A stretch of DNA of 64,000 nucleotides, from assembly GCF_019904175.1 (NCBI RefSeq), contig NZ_CP061913.1, positions 8,432,001 to 8,496,000 of the forward strand, in the 5' to 3' direction. How positions within the stretch are numbered: the stretch's first letter is position 1; every line of letters starts with the position of its first letter. Positions 35,314 through 43,139 of this stretch are shown here, one piece after another. The position numbers were made by a program, and so were the translations under genes. The stretch is from Dactylosporangium vinaceum. Lineage in GTDB: Bacteria > Actinomycetota > Actinomycetes > Mycobacteriales > Micromonosporaceae. The notes beneath the pieces are model-generated. The model saw only the letters and a program-made list of their open reading frames with translations, did no database searches and was not told the DNA's origin.

Positions 35314-35676
35314 GTGAAGTACATGATCATGATGTTCGGCGGACTCGGCGCCTCACTGGCCGAGCGCAGCCCCGACTGGATCGAGCGGATGCAGGCCGCC
35401 ATGATGCGGATGGACACCGAGCTGCGCACGTCCGGCGAGGTCGTGGAGAGCCGCCACCTGACCGACCCCACCCAGGCGACCACCGTGCGGTTCGCCGACG
35501 GCGCGCCCGCCGCGACCGACGGGCCGTTCGCCGAGATCAAGGAGTCCCTCGCCGGATACTGGATCCTCGACTGCAGCCACGAGCGCGCGCTGCAGATCGC
35601 GGCGCAGGTCGTCGCCGTCACCGAGTATCCGATGGAGGTCCGCCGCGTCATGGACGAGCCACCCGCCCAGGACTGA
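35314..35676 (+). CDS. YCII/DGPF domain protein linked to ECF42 sigma factor
   Basis: 120-residue protein with the YCII-related fold. Signature: KYMIMMFGG at the start and the eponymous ATDGPFAEIKESLAGYWIL, then EYPMEVRRVMDEPP. Proteins with this DGPF motif are the typical genomic partners and targets of ECF42 sigma factors; their activity is not established. The GTG at 35314 is supported by GAGGAAA upstream. It lies 17 bases before the sigma gene in the same direction. Confidence 0.9.
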   Translation: MKYMIMMFGGLGASLAERSPDWIERMQAAMMRMDTELRTSGEVVESRHLTDPTQATTVRFADGAPAATDGPFAEIKESLAGYWILDCSHERALQIAAQVVAVTEYPMEVRRVMDEPPAQD

Positions 35677-35693
35677 GCCGCCGAGGATTGACG

Positions 35694-36902
35694 ATGACCA
35701 CAGCGATTGAGGACCTGCTGCGCGGGCTGGCGCCGCAGGTCCTCGGCGTGCTCGTCCGCCGACACGGGCAGTTCGACGCCTGCGAGGACGCAGTACAGGA
35801 AGCGCTGCTCGCCGCCGCCGTCCAGTGGCCGGCCGACGGGATACCCGAACGGCCCACGGCGTGGCTGTGCACCGTCGCCGCCCGGGCACTTGTCGACACA
35901 TGGCGCACCGACAGCGCCCGCCGCCGCCGCGAGGCCGCCGCCGCGGTCGACCCGGCCAACGAGCCACCGGACAATCCGGACGACACCCTCACCGTGCTCC
36001 TGCTGTGCTGCCACCCGGTCCTGTCCCCACCGTCACAGCTCGCCCTCACCCTGCGCGCCGTCGGCGGGCTGAGCACCGCGCAGGTCGCCGCGGCGTTCCT
36101 GGTCCCGGAGGCGACGATGGCCCAGCGGATCAGCCGCGCCAAGCAACGAGTCCGCGACGCCGGCGCGCGCTTCGCACTGCCCGGCGCCGCCGAGCTGCCC
36201 GCCCGGCTCACCGTGGTCGCGCACGTGCTCTACCTGCTGTTCAACGAGGGCTACACCGATCTGCACCGGCCCGACCTGGCCCGGGAGGCGATCCGTCTCG
36301 CGCGGCTGCTCCACCGGCTGCGGCCCCGCGACGGCGAAGCCGCCGGGCTGCTCGCCCTGATGCTGCTCACCGACGCCCGCCGCACCGCCCGCACCGACCC
36401 CGACGGCATGATCGTGCCGCTCGCCGAGCAGGACCGCCGCCGTTGGGACACCGCGGCGATCGCCGAAGGACAGGCGTTGCTCGCCCGCACCCTGGGCGCC
36501 GGGCCCATCGGGCAGTACCAGATCCAGGCCGCCATCGCCGCCGTGCACGACGAAGCACCGACCGCCGCCGACACCGACTGGCCGCAGATCCTCGCGCTCT
36601 ACGACGTCCTGCACCGCGTCGCCCCCGGTCCGCTCGTCACCCTCAGCCGCGCCGTCGCGGTCGCCGCCGTGCACGGCCCCGTCGCCGGCCTCGCCGAGCT
36701 CGGCACCCTCGACCACGACGGCCGCCTCAGCCACACCCACCGCCTCGACGCCGTCCGCGCCCACCTGCTCGAACTGGCCGGCGACCCGGCCGCCGCCCGC
36801 GACTGCTACCTGCGCGCCGCGCGGATGACCGCCAGCCTGCCCGAGCGGCGGTACCTCACCCGGCGGGCGGCCCGCCTGCCGGGCCCTCCAGGAGCGATCT
36901 GA
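35694..36902 (+). CDS. ECF42-type RNA polymerase sigma factor with TPR-like C-terminal extension
   Basis: 402-residue ECF sigma factor. Sigma region 2: QFDACEDAVQEALLAAAVQW and RPTAWLCTVAARALVDTWR. Region 4: LALTLRAVGGLSTAQVAAAF and PEATMAQRISRAKQRVRDAG. Unlike ordinary ECFs of about 190 residues, some 200 further residues follow (LFNEGYTDLHRPDLAREAIR; QIQAAIAAVHDEAP; LSRAVAVAAVHGPVAGLAEL), the TPR-like extension of group ECF42 that replaces an anti-sigma factor as regulatory part. It is the second gene after the DGPF protein and probably autoregulated. Confidence 0.93.
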   Translation: MTTAIEDLLRGLAPQVLGVLVRRHGQFDACEDAVQEALLAAAVQWPADGIPERPTAWLCTVAARALVDTWRTDSARRRREAAAAVDPANEPPDNPDDTLTVLLLCCHPVLSPPSQLALTLRAVGGLSTAQVAAAFLVPEATMAQRISRAKQRVRDAGARFALPGAAELPARLTVVAHVLYLLFNEGYTDLHRPDLAREAIRLARLLHRLRPRDGEAAGLLALMLLTDARRTARTDPDGMIVPLAEQDRRRWDTAAIAEGQALLARTLGAGPIGQYQIQAAIAAVHDEAPTAADTDWPQILALYDVLHRVAPGPLVTLSRAVAVAAVHGPVAGLAELGTLDHDGRLSHTHRLDAVRAHLLELAGDPAAARDCYLRAARMTASLPERRYLTRRAARLPGPPGAI

Positions 36903-37149
36903 GCCGAGCCCCTTCGAGGTCGGCAAGACCTGTCCGGGGCGCTCATCGTGAACGTCGCCGCCCGCATCGCGTCCAGGAGTGCGCCGTCGGTGCGTGGCCG
37001 ACAAGCAGCACACATCGGTCGGAGACCATCCCTATCGGACAAGGTCAAACACGTTGAGCGGCCGGGCGATGGAGGCCCGGCCCACCGCCTGTAACCCCGT
37101 TCCGTATCAGCAAGCGCACCCAGTTGTTCCTACGGAAGGGAATCACAGC

Positions 37150-38322
37150 ATGAGACCACCTCTCCTCCCGGCGGCCCTGGCCGCCATCGCGGCCGCCGTC
37201 ATCGCGGCGCCGTCGGCGGCCGGCGCGGCCGGCACGGGGTCCATGTGGTCGGTGGTGAAGAGCGTCAACGTCACCACCGGTACCTTCGCCCATAACGAGC
37301 TGGTGAGCGTGTCCGCGCTGTCCGACACCGACGTGTGGGCGGCCGGGTTCTCCAACACGTCCACCAGCAGCCACAATGACCGGCCCCTGATCGAGCACTG
37401 GAACGGCACCGCCTGGACGGTGACCCCGGCCGGCGCCGCCGACATCATGCTCCGCGGCATCAGCGCCGACGCGGCCGACGACGCCTGGGCCGTCGGCGAG
37501 TCGTTCGACGGTCAGGCGCTGCTGGCCGAGCACTGGAACGGCGTTGCCTGGAGCAGCGTCGCCCTGCCCGTGCCGCCGGACTCGCTGCGCGCCTCCATCC
37601 AGGGCGTGACCGCGCTGTCGCCGGCGAACGCGTGGGCCGTGGGCTGGTACTCGAACAGCTCGCTCAACCTGCCCCTGATCGAGCACTGGAACGGCAGCGC
37701 CTGGTCGGTCGTACCCGACGTGCCGCGCCAGGTGGCGGAGTCCAACTTCCTGCACGCCGTCACGGCGGTGTCGGCCGACGACATCTGGGCCGTGGGCGAG
37801 TACTTCCAGGGCGGCTCCGCCACGCTGCTGCTGCACTGGAACGGCACGGCCTGGTCGGTGGTCAAACCGGCCCAGCTGGGCACCGGGGAGAGCAACGCGT
37901 TCCCGGTCGCGGTATCGGCCGTCGCCGCCGACGACGTCTGGGCCACCGGTCAGCGTTCCCGCACCGGTGACGACGGCGTGACCCGCGCCGAGCCGTACGC
38001 CATCCACTGGAACGGCACCCAGTGGACCGAGGTCGGCACGCCACTGCCCACCACGCCCAGCGCGGCGTTCGCCTTCACCGGCGTCGCCGCGGTGTCCGGA
38101 AACGATGCATGGGCCGTCGGGATCGACGGCAGCGGCGCCTTCGCCGAGCACTGGGACGGCACCGCCTGGACCCGCGCCGCACTGCCCGCACTCGGCACCG
38201 CCGGCAGCGCGCTGTTCGGCGTGGCCAGGAGCGGCCCGTCGAGCCTGTGGGCGGTCGGGGACAACCACCCGAAGAGCGGCCTGAGCACGCAGACGCTCAC
38301 CCTGCACACGACGCAGGGCTGA
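37150..38322 (+). CDS. Secreted beta-propeller-like repeat protein
   Basis: 390-residue exported protein. A Sec signal (PPLLPAALAAIAAAVIAAPS) ends near AGAAG. The mature part contains about six to seven repeats of roughly 50 residues with the theme D-D-x-WAVG, then LIEHWNGTAWSVV (for example NAWAVGWYSNSS, IWAVGEYFQGGS, DAWAVGIDGSG), resembling blades of a beta-propeller. No catalytic motif is seen; ligand or surface binding is the usual guess for such proteins. A strong hairpin terminator follows the stop. It is a single gene. Confidence 0.75.
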   Translation: MRPPLLPAALAAIAAAVIAAPSAAGAAGTGSMWSVVKSVNVTTGTFAHNELVSVSALSDTDVWAAGFSNTSTSSHNDRPLIEHWNGTAWTVTPAGAADIMLRGISADAADDAWAVGESFDGQALLAEHWNGVAWSSVALPVPPDSLRASIQGVTALSPANAWAVGWYSNSSLNLPLIEHWNGSAWSVVPDVPRQVAESNFLHAVTAVSADDIWAVGEYFQGGSATLLLHWNGTAWSVVKPAQLGTGESNAFPVAVSAVAADDVWATGQRSRTGDDGVTRAEPYAIHWNGTQWTEVGTPLPTTPSAAFAFTGVAAVSGNDAWAVGIDGSGAFAEHWDGTAWTRAALPALGTAGSALFGVARSGPSSLWAVGDNHPKSGLSTQTLTLHTTQG

Positions 38323-38330
38323 CCCGGCCC

Positions 38331-38365
38331 GGGGCGCCGGAGTCGCTCGCCGGCTCCGGCGCCCC
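38331..38365 (+). terminator. Intrinsic terminator after the beta-propeller gene
   Basis: GGGGCGCCGGAG at 38331-38342 pairs exactly with 38354-38365 across an 11-base loop, eight bases after the stop codon at 38322. No U-tract follows, as is common in high-GC actinobacteria. Confidence 0.75.
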
Positions 38366-38443
38366 GTCCGCGTCGCGGGAATGACACAGGGCCCGGTTGG
38401 GTATCGCCTTCTCGCGGGGCAGGAGCGCCAGGAAGGAGTGCCG

Positions 38444-39319
38444 GTGGGGCAGCCGACGCAGGTCGCAGACATCCAGGCGGGCGGGCACGCCTGCCTGACG
38501 TTCAGCGACCCTGACGAGCGTCTCGACCTGCTCGCCGTGTTCGTCGCCGCCGGGCTGGACGAGGGGCAGCGGGTACTCTGTTTTACCGATGCCGTCGCAC
38601 CGGACGCGTTGACCGATGAGCTCGGCCAGCGCGGGATCGAGGCGGCCGACGCGGTCGGCCGTGGTCAGCTGCGGATCACCGACTGCGCGTCAGCGTGGCT
38701 GGGGGTGGACATCGGGACGGCGCAACACATGGGTGAGGTGCTCAGGGTGCAATTGCGAGCCGCCGCTGATGACGGCTATGCCGGTCTGCGGGTCTCCGCC
38801 GACATGAGCTGGGCGGTCCGGCCGCATACCGCCGCGCACGAGCTGCTGCGCTTCGAACGCGACGTCGCCGACGGGTACCGCGACGGTGTGGCCGACGGGC
38901 GGCTGACCACGCTGTGTGAGTATGACCGCGGCAGCTTCGACCCCGTCACGCTCGCCTTCGCCGCCGACGTGCACAGCCAGGCCGTCGCCGCGCAGGTCTA
39001 CCACGAGGACCCGCTGCTGCGGATCTGCCGCCAGTACCGCCCGGCCGGCATCCGCGCCGCGGGCGAGCTGGACTCCGGCCACCTGGAGCAGCTGCGTACC
39101 GCGCTGGCCGAGACACTGCGCCTGGACGAGCACCCGCACGTGAACCTGCGCCGGGTGCGCTACCTCGACGCCGCCTGCGCCGCGGCGATCATCCAGGCCG
39201 CCCACGAACTTCCCGCCGCCCGGACCATGCACGTGTCGTGCGGGACGCTGCCCGCCACGGTCCTGCGCCTGGCGGGCGCGGTTGACGTTCCCGGCCTGCG
39301 GGTACGCGTGACGCCGTGA
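38444..39319 (+). CDS. MEDS-STAS anti-anti-sigma/sensor protein
   Basis: 291-residue cytosolic regulator. The N-terminal half is a MEDS (DcmR-type sensory) domain: HACLTFSDPDERLDLLAVFV, GLDEGQRVLCFTDAV, and MSWAVRPHTAAHELLRFERD. The C-terminal ~95 residues are a STAS-like domain (IRAAGELDSGHLEQLRTAL, HVNLRRVRYLDAACAAAIIQ), the fold of anti-anti-sigma factors; the usual phosphorylatable serine position is replaced by Asp-Ala (LDAAC). GTG 38444 has GGAAGGAG five bases upstream. Its stop overlaps the start of an anti-sigma-kinase-like gene (GTGA), forming a partner-switching pair. Confidence 0.85.
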   Translation: MGQPTQVADIQAGGHACLTFSDPDERLDLLAVFVAAGLDEGQRVLCFTDAVAPDALTDELGQRGIEAADAVGRGQLRITDCASAWLGVDIGTAQHMGEVLRVQLRAAADDGYAGLRVSADMSWAVRPHTAAHELLRFERDVADGYRDGVADGRLTTLCEYDRGSFDPVTLAFAADVHSQAVAAQVYHEDPLLRICRQYRPAGIRAAGELDSGHLEQLRTALAETLRLDEHPHVNLRRVRYLDAACAAAIIQAAHELPAARTMHVSCGTLPATVLRLAGAVDVPGLRVRVTP

Positions 39320-39804
39320 CCGCGCCCGAACCACCCCGGCCGAGCACCGGGCCGTCGTCGGCGAACGCCGCGGACACCGAGCGGGCGCCGGCACCGACGG
39401 TGGAGCTCGAGCAGCCGTTCGCCGTCGGCGACCTGTACACCGTGCGCGCCGCGGTCAGCGCCCACACCGACGCGGCCGGCCTGCCGCAGCCCACCATCGA
39501 CGCGCTGCTCATCATCGTCGGTGAACTGACCGGCAACGTCCTGCGCCACGGCGGCGGCGCCGGCCGGTTGACCGTGTGGCGCACCGGCAGCGACATCATC
39601 TGCCAGGTCAGCGACCACGGCCCGGGCATCACCGACCCCGACAACGCCGGCCGCACCCCGGTGCCGATCACCGCCCTCGGCGGCCGCGGCCTGTGGATCG
39701 TCCGGCAGCTCGCCCGTCACCTCGACATCGTCACCACCCCGCACGGCACCACCATCACGGCCACCATCCCGCTCGATCAGCCGGCAGCCGATACGGCGGA
39801 CTGA
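39316..39804 (+). CDS. RsbW/SpoIIAB-like serine kinase (HATPase_c_2, anti-sigma factor type)
   Basis: 162-residue GHKL ATPase. The N box is ALLIIVGELTGNVLRHGGGA, the G1 box QVSDHGPGITDPD and the G2 box ALGGRGLWIVRQLARHLD. Stand-alone domains of this kind phosphorylate STAS partners and sequester sigma factors. The GTG start overlaps the MEDS-STAS stop, so these two are the likely cognate pair. No SigB/SigF-type sigma gene is adjacent, so the final target is elsewhere. The first 30 residues are Pro/Ala-rich and probably disordered. Confidence 0.88.
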   Translation: MTAPEPPRPSTGPSSANAADTERAPAPTVELEQPFAVGDLYTVRAAVSAHTDAAGLPQPTIDALLIIVGELTGNVLRHGGGAGRLTVWRTGSDIICQVSDHGPGITDPDNAGRTPVPITALGGRGLWIVRQLARHLDIVTTPHGTTITATIPLDQPAADTAD

Positions 39805-39871
39805 CGGCCGATCCGCGGGCTCACCGCGTGCTTGGCGCTCAGCAGGGGCCGCTCCGGTCGGGGATCCGCGG

Positions 39872-40672
39872 TCAGCGGTCGGCGGTGGCGATCGTCAGGG
39901 CCACCTCACGGTCGCCCCGGAGCAGGCGCAGCGTCGCCGTGGCGCGCGCGGCCGCGAGGGCGGCGTGCAGCGACGCTCCATCGCGGGTCGGCCGGTCGTC
40001 GACGGCGACCAGCAGATCGCCGGCGGCGACGCCGGCGAGCGCCGCGGCGGTGCCCGGCGACACCTCGAGGACCAGCAGTCCGGCCACGTCGGAGAGGCCC
40101 ACGGCGGCCCGCCGGGCCCGGGCGAGCGGGGCCGGCTCGAGCAGCAGGCCGAGTGGCCGGGCCGCGTCGACGGTGTCGCGCTCGAGCGACGTCAGCAGCC
40201 GGCGCAGGAGGCCGGCGAGCTGGTCGCGTTCGCCGTCGTCGAGGGCGGAGAGCAGGCGGTCCTCGTTGCGCAGGTGCACGGGGGCGACGTCCTCGAAGAG
40301 GCGATGGCCCTGTTCGGTGAGGCCGATGAAGGTGACCCGGGCATCACGCTCGTCGCGCTCGCGCGCGACGATGCCCTTGTTGACCAGGCGGTCGATGCGC
40401 ACGCTGACGGTGCCCGACGTCAGCCCGAGCCGGGTCATGAGCCGGGCCTGCGGCAGCCGGAAGGGCTCGCCGCAGCGGCGCAGGGTGACGATGACCTCGA
40501 AGTCGGCCGGGGTGAGGTCGTAGCGGTCGAACACGGCGGCCAGCTCGGTGTCGAGCCGGGCCCGCAGCCGGCCGATCCGGGTGACGATGCCGACCGGCCG
40601 CACATCGAGGTCGGGACGCTCGACCTTCCACCCGTCGATGATCTCGTCGACGGAGTCCCGCTCACCAGCCAT
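39872..40672 (-). CDS. MarR family transcriptional regulator fused to a PDZ-like domain
   Basis: 266-residue protein. Residues 35-145 are a winged-helix MarR domain: FDRYDLTPADFEVIVTLRRC, RLMTRLGLTSGTVSVRIDRL, GIVARERDERDARVTFIGLT. A helical linker (DGERDQLAGLLRRLLTSLER) leads to a C-terminal domain with GLLVLEVSPGTAAALAGVAA, GDLLVAVDDRPTRDGAS and ATLRLLRGDREVALT, the pattern of a PDZ domain as found in HtrA proteases. PDZ domains bind C-terminal peptides; its presence on a cytosolic MarR regulator is unusual. ATG 40672 is divergent from the PfpI gene, with a TTGAATTCAA palindrome between. Confidence 0.88.
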   Translation of the reverse strand: MAGERDSVDEIIDGWKVERPDLDVRPVGIVTRIGRLRARLDTELAAVFDRYDLTPADFEVIVTLRRCGEPFRLPQARLMTRLGLTSGTVSVRIDRLVNKGIVARERDERDARVTFIGLTEQGHRLFEDVAPVHLRNEDRLLSALDDGERDQLAGLLRRLLTSLERDTVDAARPLGLLLEPAPLARARRAAVGLSDVAGLLVLEVSPGTAAALAGVAAGDLLVAVDDRPTRDGASLHAALAAARATATLRLLRGDREVALTIATADR

Positions 40673-40709
40673 GACGCAAGCGTAAATCAGTACCGCTCGA
40701 CGGGAATGC

Positions 40710-40719
40710 TTGAATTCAA
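40710..40719. promoter_or_regulatory. TTGAATTCAA palindrome, candidate MarR operator
   Basis: A perfect 10-bp palindrome in the 88-base divergent gap between the MarR-PDZ gene and the PfpI gene, in a locally AT-rich stretch (40680-40740). Position and symmetry fit a MarR dimer site controlling both directions. No other perfect palindrome of this size is in the gap. Confidence 0.55.
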
Positions 40720-40760
40720 AGTTTGTTACATGCACTATCAGCGCGAACCCGAGGAGCATC

Positions 40761-41519
40761 ATGATCAGCAATGGCGACAGCCACCACATGCGCACCGATC
40801 AGATCGGCACCCGACGCAAGCACGTCGTCATCGTCGTGGCGAACCCGGCGACCAACCAGCACGGATGGCCTGTCGGGTTCTGGGCGGCCGAGCTCACCCA
40901 CCCCTACTACGAGCTGACCGAGCGCGGCATCGACGTGACGATCGCGAGCCCGGACGGCGGCCGCGTCGAACCGGACGCGCTGTCGGACCCCCGCGACCCG
41001 AGCCGCTGGTCGGCTGAGGACCTGATCTCCATGGGCTTCCTCAACACACCCGAGCTGGCCGCCAAGCTCGCCGACACGCCCGCGGTCGCCGACCTCGACC
41101 TCGACCGGTGCGACGCGCTGCTGGTCGCCGGCGGCCAGTCGCCGATGTTCACCTACCGGGGCCACGCGGGCCTGGCCGGGGCGATCCGGACCGTGTACGA
41201 GGCCGAGAAGCCGGTGGCCGCCTACTGCCACGGCCTGGCCGCCCTGGTCGACCTGCGGCTCTCCTCGGGCGAGTACCTCGTGGACGGGCTGACGGTGACC
41301 GGCTTCAGCGACGTCGAGGAGGAGTACGGCAACGCCGCCACCGGCGTCGAGATCATGCCCTGGCGGCTGGAGCCGGCCCTGCGCGAACGCGGCGCGAACT
41401 ACGTCTCGGCCGGCCTGTTCAAACCGTTCGCCGTCCGGGACGGCCGGCTCGTCACGGGCCAGCAGCAGTACTCGGGCCGGCGCGTGGCCCACCTCATCAT
41501 CGACATGCTCGGCGTCTGA
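40761..41519 (+). CDS. DJ-1/PfpI family protein (type 1 glutamine amidotransferase-like)
   Basis: 252-residue cytosolic protein. HVVIVVANPATNQHGWPVGF opens the domain, GIDVTIASPDGGRVEPDAL is the usual second strand, and the nucleophile elbow AAYCHGLAALVDL holds the conserved cysteine with its His. Relatives are chaperones, glyoxalases or proteases that answer electrophile stress. GAGGAG sits four bases before ATG 40761. It is the first gene of an operon with an NADP-oxidoreductase-like protein and a TMEM175 channel, probably repressed by the divergent MarR-PDZ protein. Confidence 0.88.
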   Translation: MISNGDSHHMRTDQIGTRRKHVVIVVANPATNQHGWPVGFWAAELTHPYYELTERGIDVTIASPDGGRVEPDALSDPRDPSRWSAEDLISMGFLNTPELAAKLADTPAVADLDLDRCDALLVAGGQSPMFTYRGHAGLAGAIRTVYEAEKPVAAYCHGLAALVDLRLSSGEYLVDGLTVTGFSDVEEEYGNAATGVEIMPWRLEPALRERGANYVSAGLFKPFAVRDGRLVTGQQQYSGRRVAHLIIDMLGV

Positions 41520-41542
41520 GACCCGCCACCAGGAGGCACCGC

Positions 41543-42154
41543 ATGGATCTGCTCGTCATCGGCGCCGGCCCGGTCGGCCGCGCCCTCGCCCGCCCGTGGT
41601 CCGCGGCCGGACACGCCGTGAGCGTCGCCGTCCGCGACCCCGACGATCGCAAGCACGACGCCTACCGCGCCGAGCACCGCCTCGTCGGCACCGGCGAGCT
41701 GCCCCCGGCCGACGCCGTCGCGATCGCCGTACCAGGGGCGCAGCTGCCCGCCCTGCTGGAGGCCAACGGCCCGCAGCTCGACGGCCGCCTCGTCATCGAC
41801 GCGACGAACACGCCCGGCGGCGCGCGCATGCATCAGCTGCCGCTCCTCGCCCAGCGGCTGCCCAGCGCACGGCTCTTCCGCACCTTCACCATCACCGGCT
41901 GGGAGAACTTCGTCGCCGACGTCGCCGGCGAACGGCCCGACATGCTCTATGCCGGGCCGGACGGCGACGATCGCGCCACGGTCGAGCGCCTCATCACCGA
42001 CGTGGGGCCACGGCCGTTGTGGCTCGGTGACGGACCGGCCGCCGCCGACGCCCTCGACGGGCTCACCCGGGTCTGGTTCGCCCTTGCGATGGGCCGCGGT
42101 CACGGCCGGCACCTCGCATTCCGGGTCCTGGCCCCGCAGCCGAAGCCCGCGTGA
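41543..42154 (+). CDS. NADP-binding oxidoreductase, F420:NADPH oxidoreductase-like
   Basis: 203-residue Rossmann protein. MDLLVIGAGPVGRALARPWS is the dinucleotide loop, SVAVRDPDDRK the second strand, and later DGRLVIDATNTPGG and FRTFTITGWENFVADVAGER correspond to F420-dependent NADP reductase-like proteins (NAD_bind/F420_ox family). Whether it uses F420 is unproven. AGGAGG lies eight bases before the ATG. The stop overlaps the next gene's ATG (TGATG). Confidence 0.82.
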   Translation: MDLLVIGAGPVGRALARPWSAAGHAVSVAVRDPDDRKHDAYRAEHRLVGTGELPPADAVAIAVPGAQLPALLEANGPQLDGRLVIDATNTPGGARMHQLPLLAQRLPSARLFRTFTITGWENFVADVAGERPDMLYAGPDGDDRATVERLITDVGPRPLWLGDGPAAADALDGLTRVWFALAMGRGHGRHLAFRVLAPQPKPA

Positions 42155-42759
42155 TGCAGCCGGAGCGGCTGAGGACCCTCGCCGACGGCATCTTCGCGAT
42201 CGCCCTGACGCTGCTGGTGCTCGAACTGCCGGTACCCCTGCACAGCACCGACCTGGGGCACGACCTGCTGCCGCAGTGGCCGTTCTACGCCGCCTACGTC
42301 GTCTCCTTCGTCACCCTGGGGATCGTCTGGATGAACTACCACGCCCTGCTCGACGGGGTCGGCACCGTCGACCGGGCACTTGTCGAACTGAACCTCCTCC
42401 TGCTGCTCTTCGTCGCGGTCGTGCCCTGGCCGACGGGCCTGCTCGCCGAGTACCTCCGCGAGCCGGACGGCCAGAGCAGCGCCGCCGCGATCACGTACGG
42501 CGCGGTCATGACCGCGATGTCCGGCACGTTCACCCTCATCTGGATACGGCTCGCCCGGGCCCGGGACCTGCTGCACCCACGGGCCCGGACCCGCCTGCGC
42601 GGCGCGCTGCGACGCTCCGCCGTCGGCCCGGCCGCCTACGCCGCGAGCACCGTCATCGCGGTGTTCAACGCGACGACGGCCTTCGTGCTGTTCGCGGCGG
42701 TCGCCGTGTACTTCGCCCTGTCCGCCCGGCGCCGCCCGACCGAGCCCGCACCTGGGTGA
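42154..42759 (+). CDS. TMEM175 family potassium channel-like membrane protein
   Basis: 201-residue protein with six hydrophobic segments. The N-terminus RLRTLADGIFAIALTLLVLE is the diagnostic helix 1 of prokaryotic TMEM175 (formerly DUF1211), which lines a K+-selective pore. FVTLGIVWMNYHALLDGV also matches. The start ATG overlaps the preceding stop; a GTG one codon earlier is possible. Association with PfpI and an oxidoreductase under a MarR-type regulator suggests a stress-induced ion response. A strong terminator follows. Confidence 0.9.
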   Translation: MQPERLRTLADGIFAIALTLLVLELPVPLHSTDLGHDLLPQWPFYAAYVVSFVTLGIVWMNYHALLDGVGTVDRALVELNLLLLLFVAVVPWPTGLLAEYLREPDGQSSAAAITYGAVMTAMSGTFTLIWIRLARARDLLHPRARTRLRGALRRSAVGPAAYAASTVIAVFNATTAFVLFAAVAVYFALSARRRPTEPAPG

Positions 42760-42783
42760 GCGTCCGGATCGCCCGGCCCGAGC

Positions 42784-42817
42784 CGCGGCCGCACCGGAGG
42801 TCTCCGGTGCGGCCGCG
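42784..42817 (+). terminator. Intrinsic terminator after the TMEM175 gene
   Basis: Arms 42784-42798 and 42803-42817 (CGCGGCCGCACCGGA and its exact complement) around a four-base loop, followed by TAACTTT. It ends the PfpI-oxidoreductase-TMEM175 operon 25 bases after the stop. Confidence 0.85.
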
Positions 42818-42959
42818 TAACTTTCATCGGTGGCGAGCAGGATCGGACGGCTCCCCGGGGCCCGGCCCCGCGGGCCGGACGGCAGGCCGCGGTGGCGCGA
42901 GCGCCGCCCGCCCGGCGAGTGCGCGCGGCACGCTCGCGACCTTCATTGACGCTCATTGT

Positions 42960-42973
42960 TGTTAGCGCTAACA
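42960..42973. promoter_or_regulatory. LacI-family operator upstream of the alpha-galactosidase gene
   Basis: TGTTAGCGCTAACA is a perfect 14-bp palindrome with the central CG step that LacI/CcpA-type regulators recognise. It lies 167 bases before the GH27 start. The region 42818-42959 holds nothing else I recognise; no LacI-type gene is in the window, so the regulator acts in trans. Confidence 0.7.
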
Positions 42974-43139
42974 TCGCCAGCCAGTCATCACGCTCGCGCA
43001 GGTCATGGCCGCTGGTACCGGCGGCTCGGCGACGCTCGCAGGCCGCATCGGCGCTGTCGGCGCCCGGGTGGCCGGCCGTTGCCGGCCAGATCCCCGGTCC
43101 GGGCCGCGGAGGGGCGTCGTCTCACGTCGAGGAGTCCGC

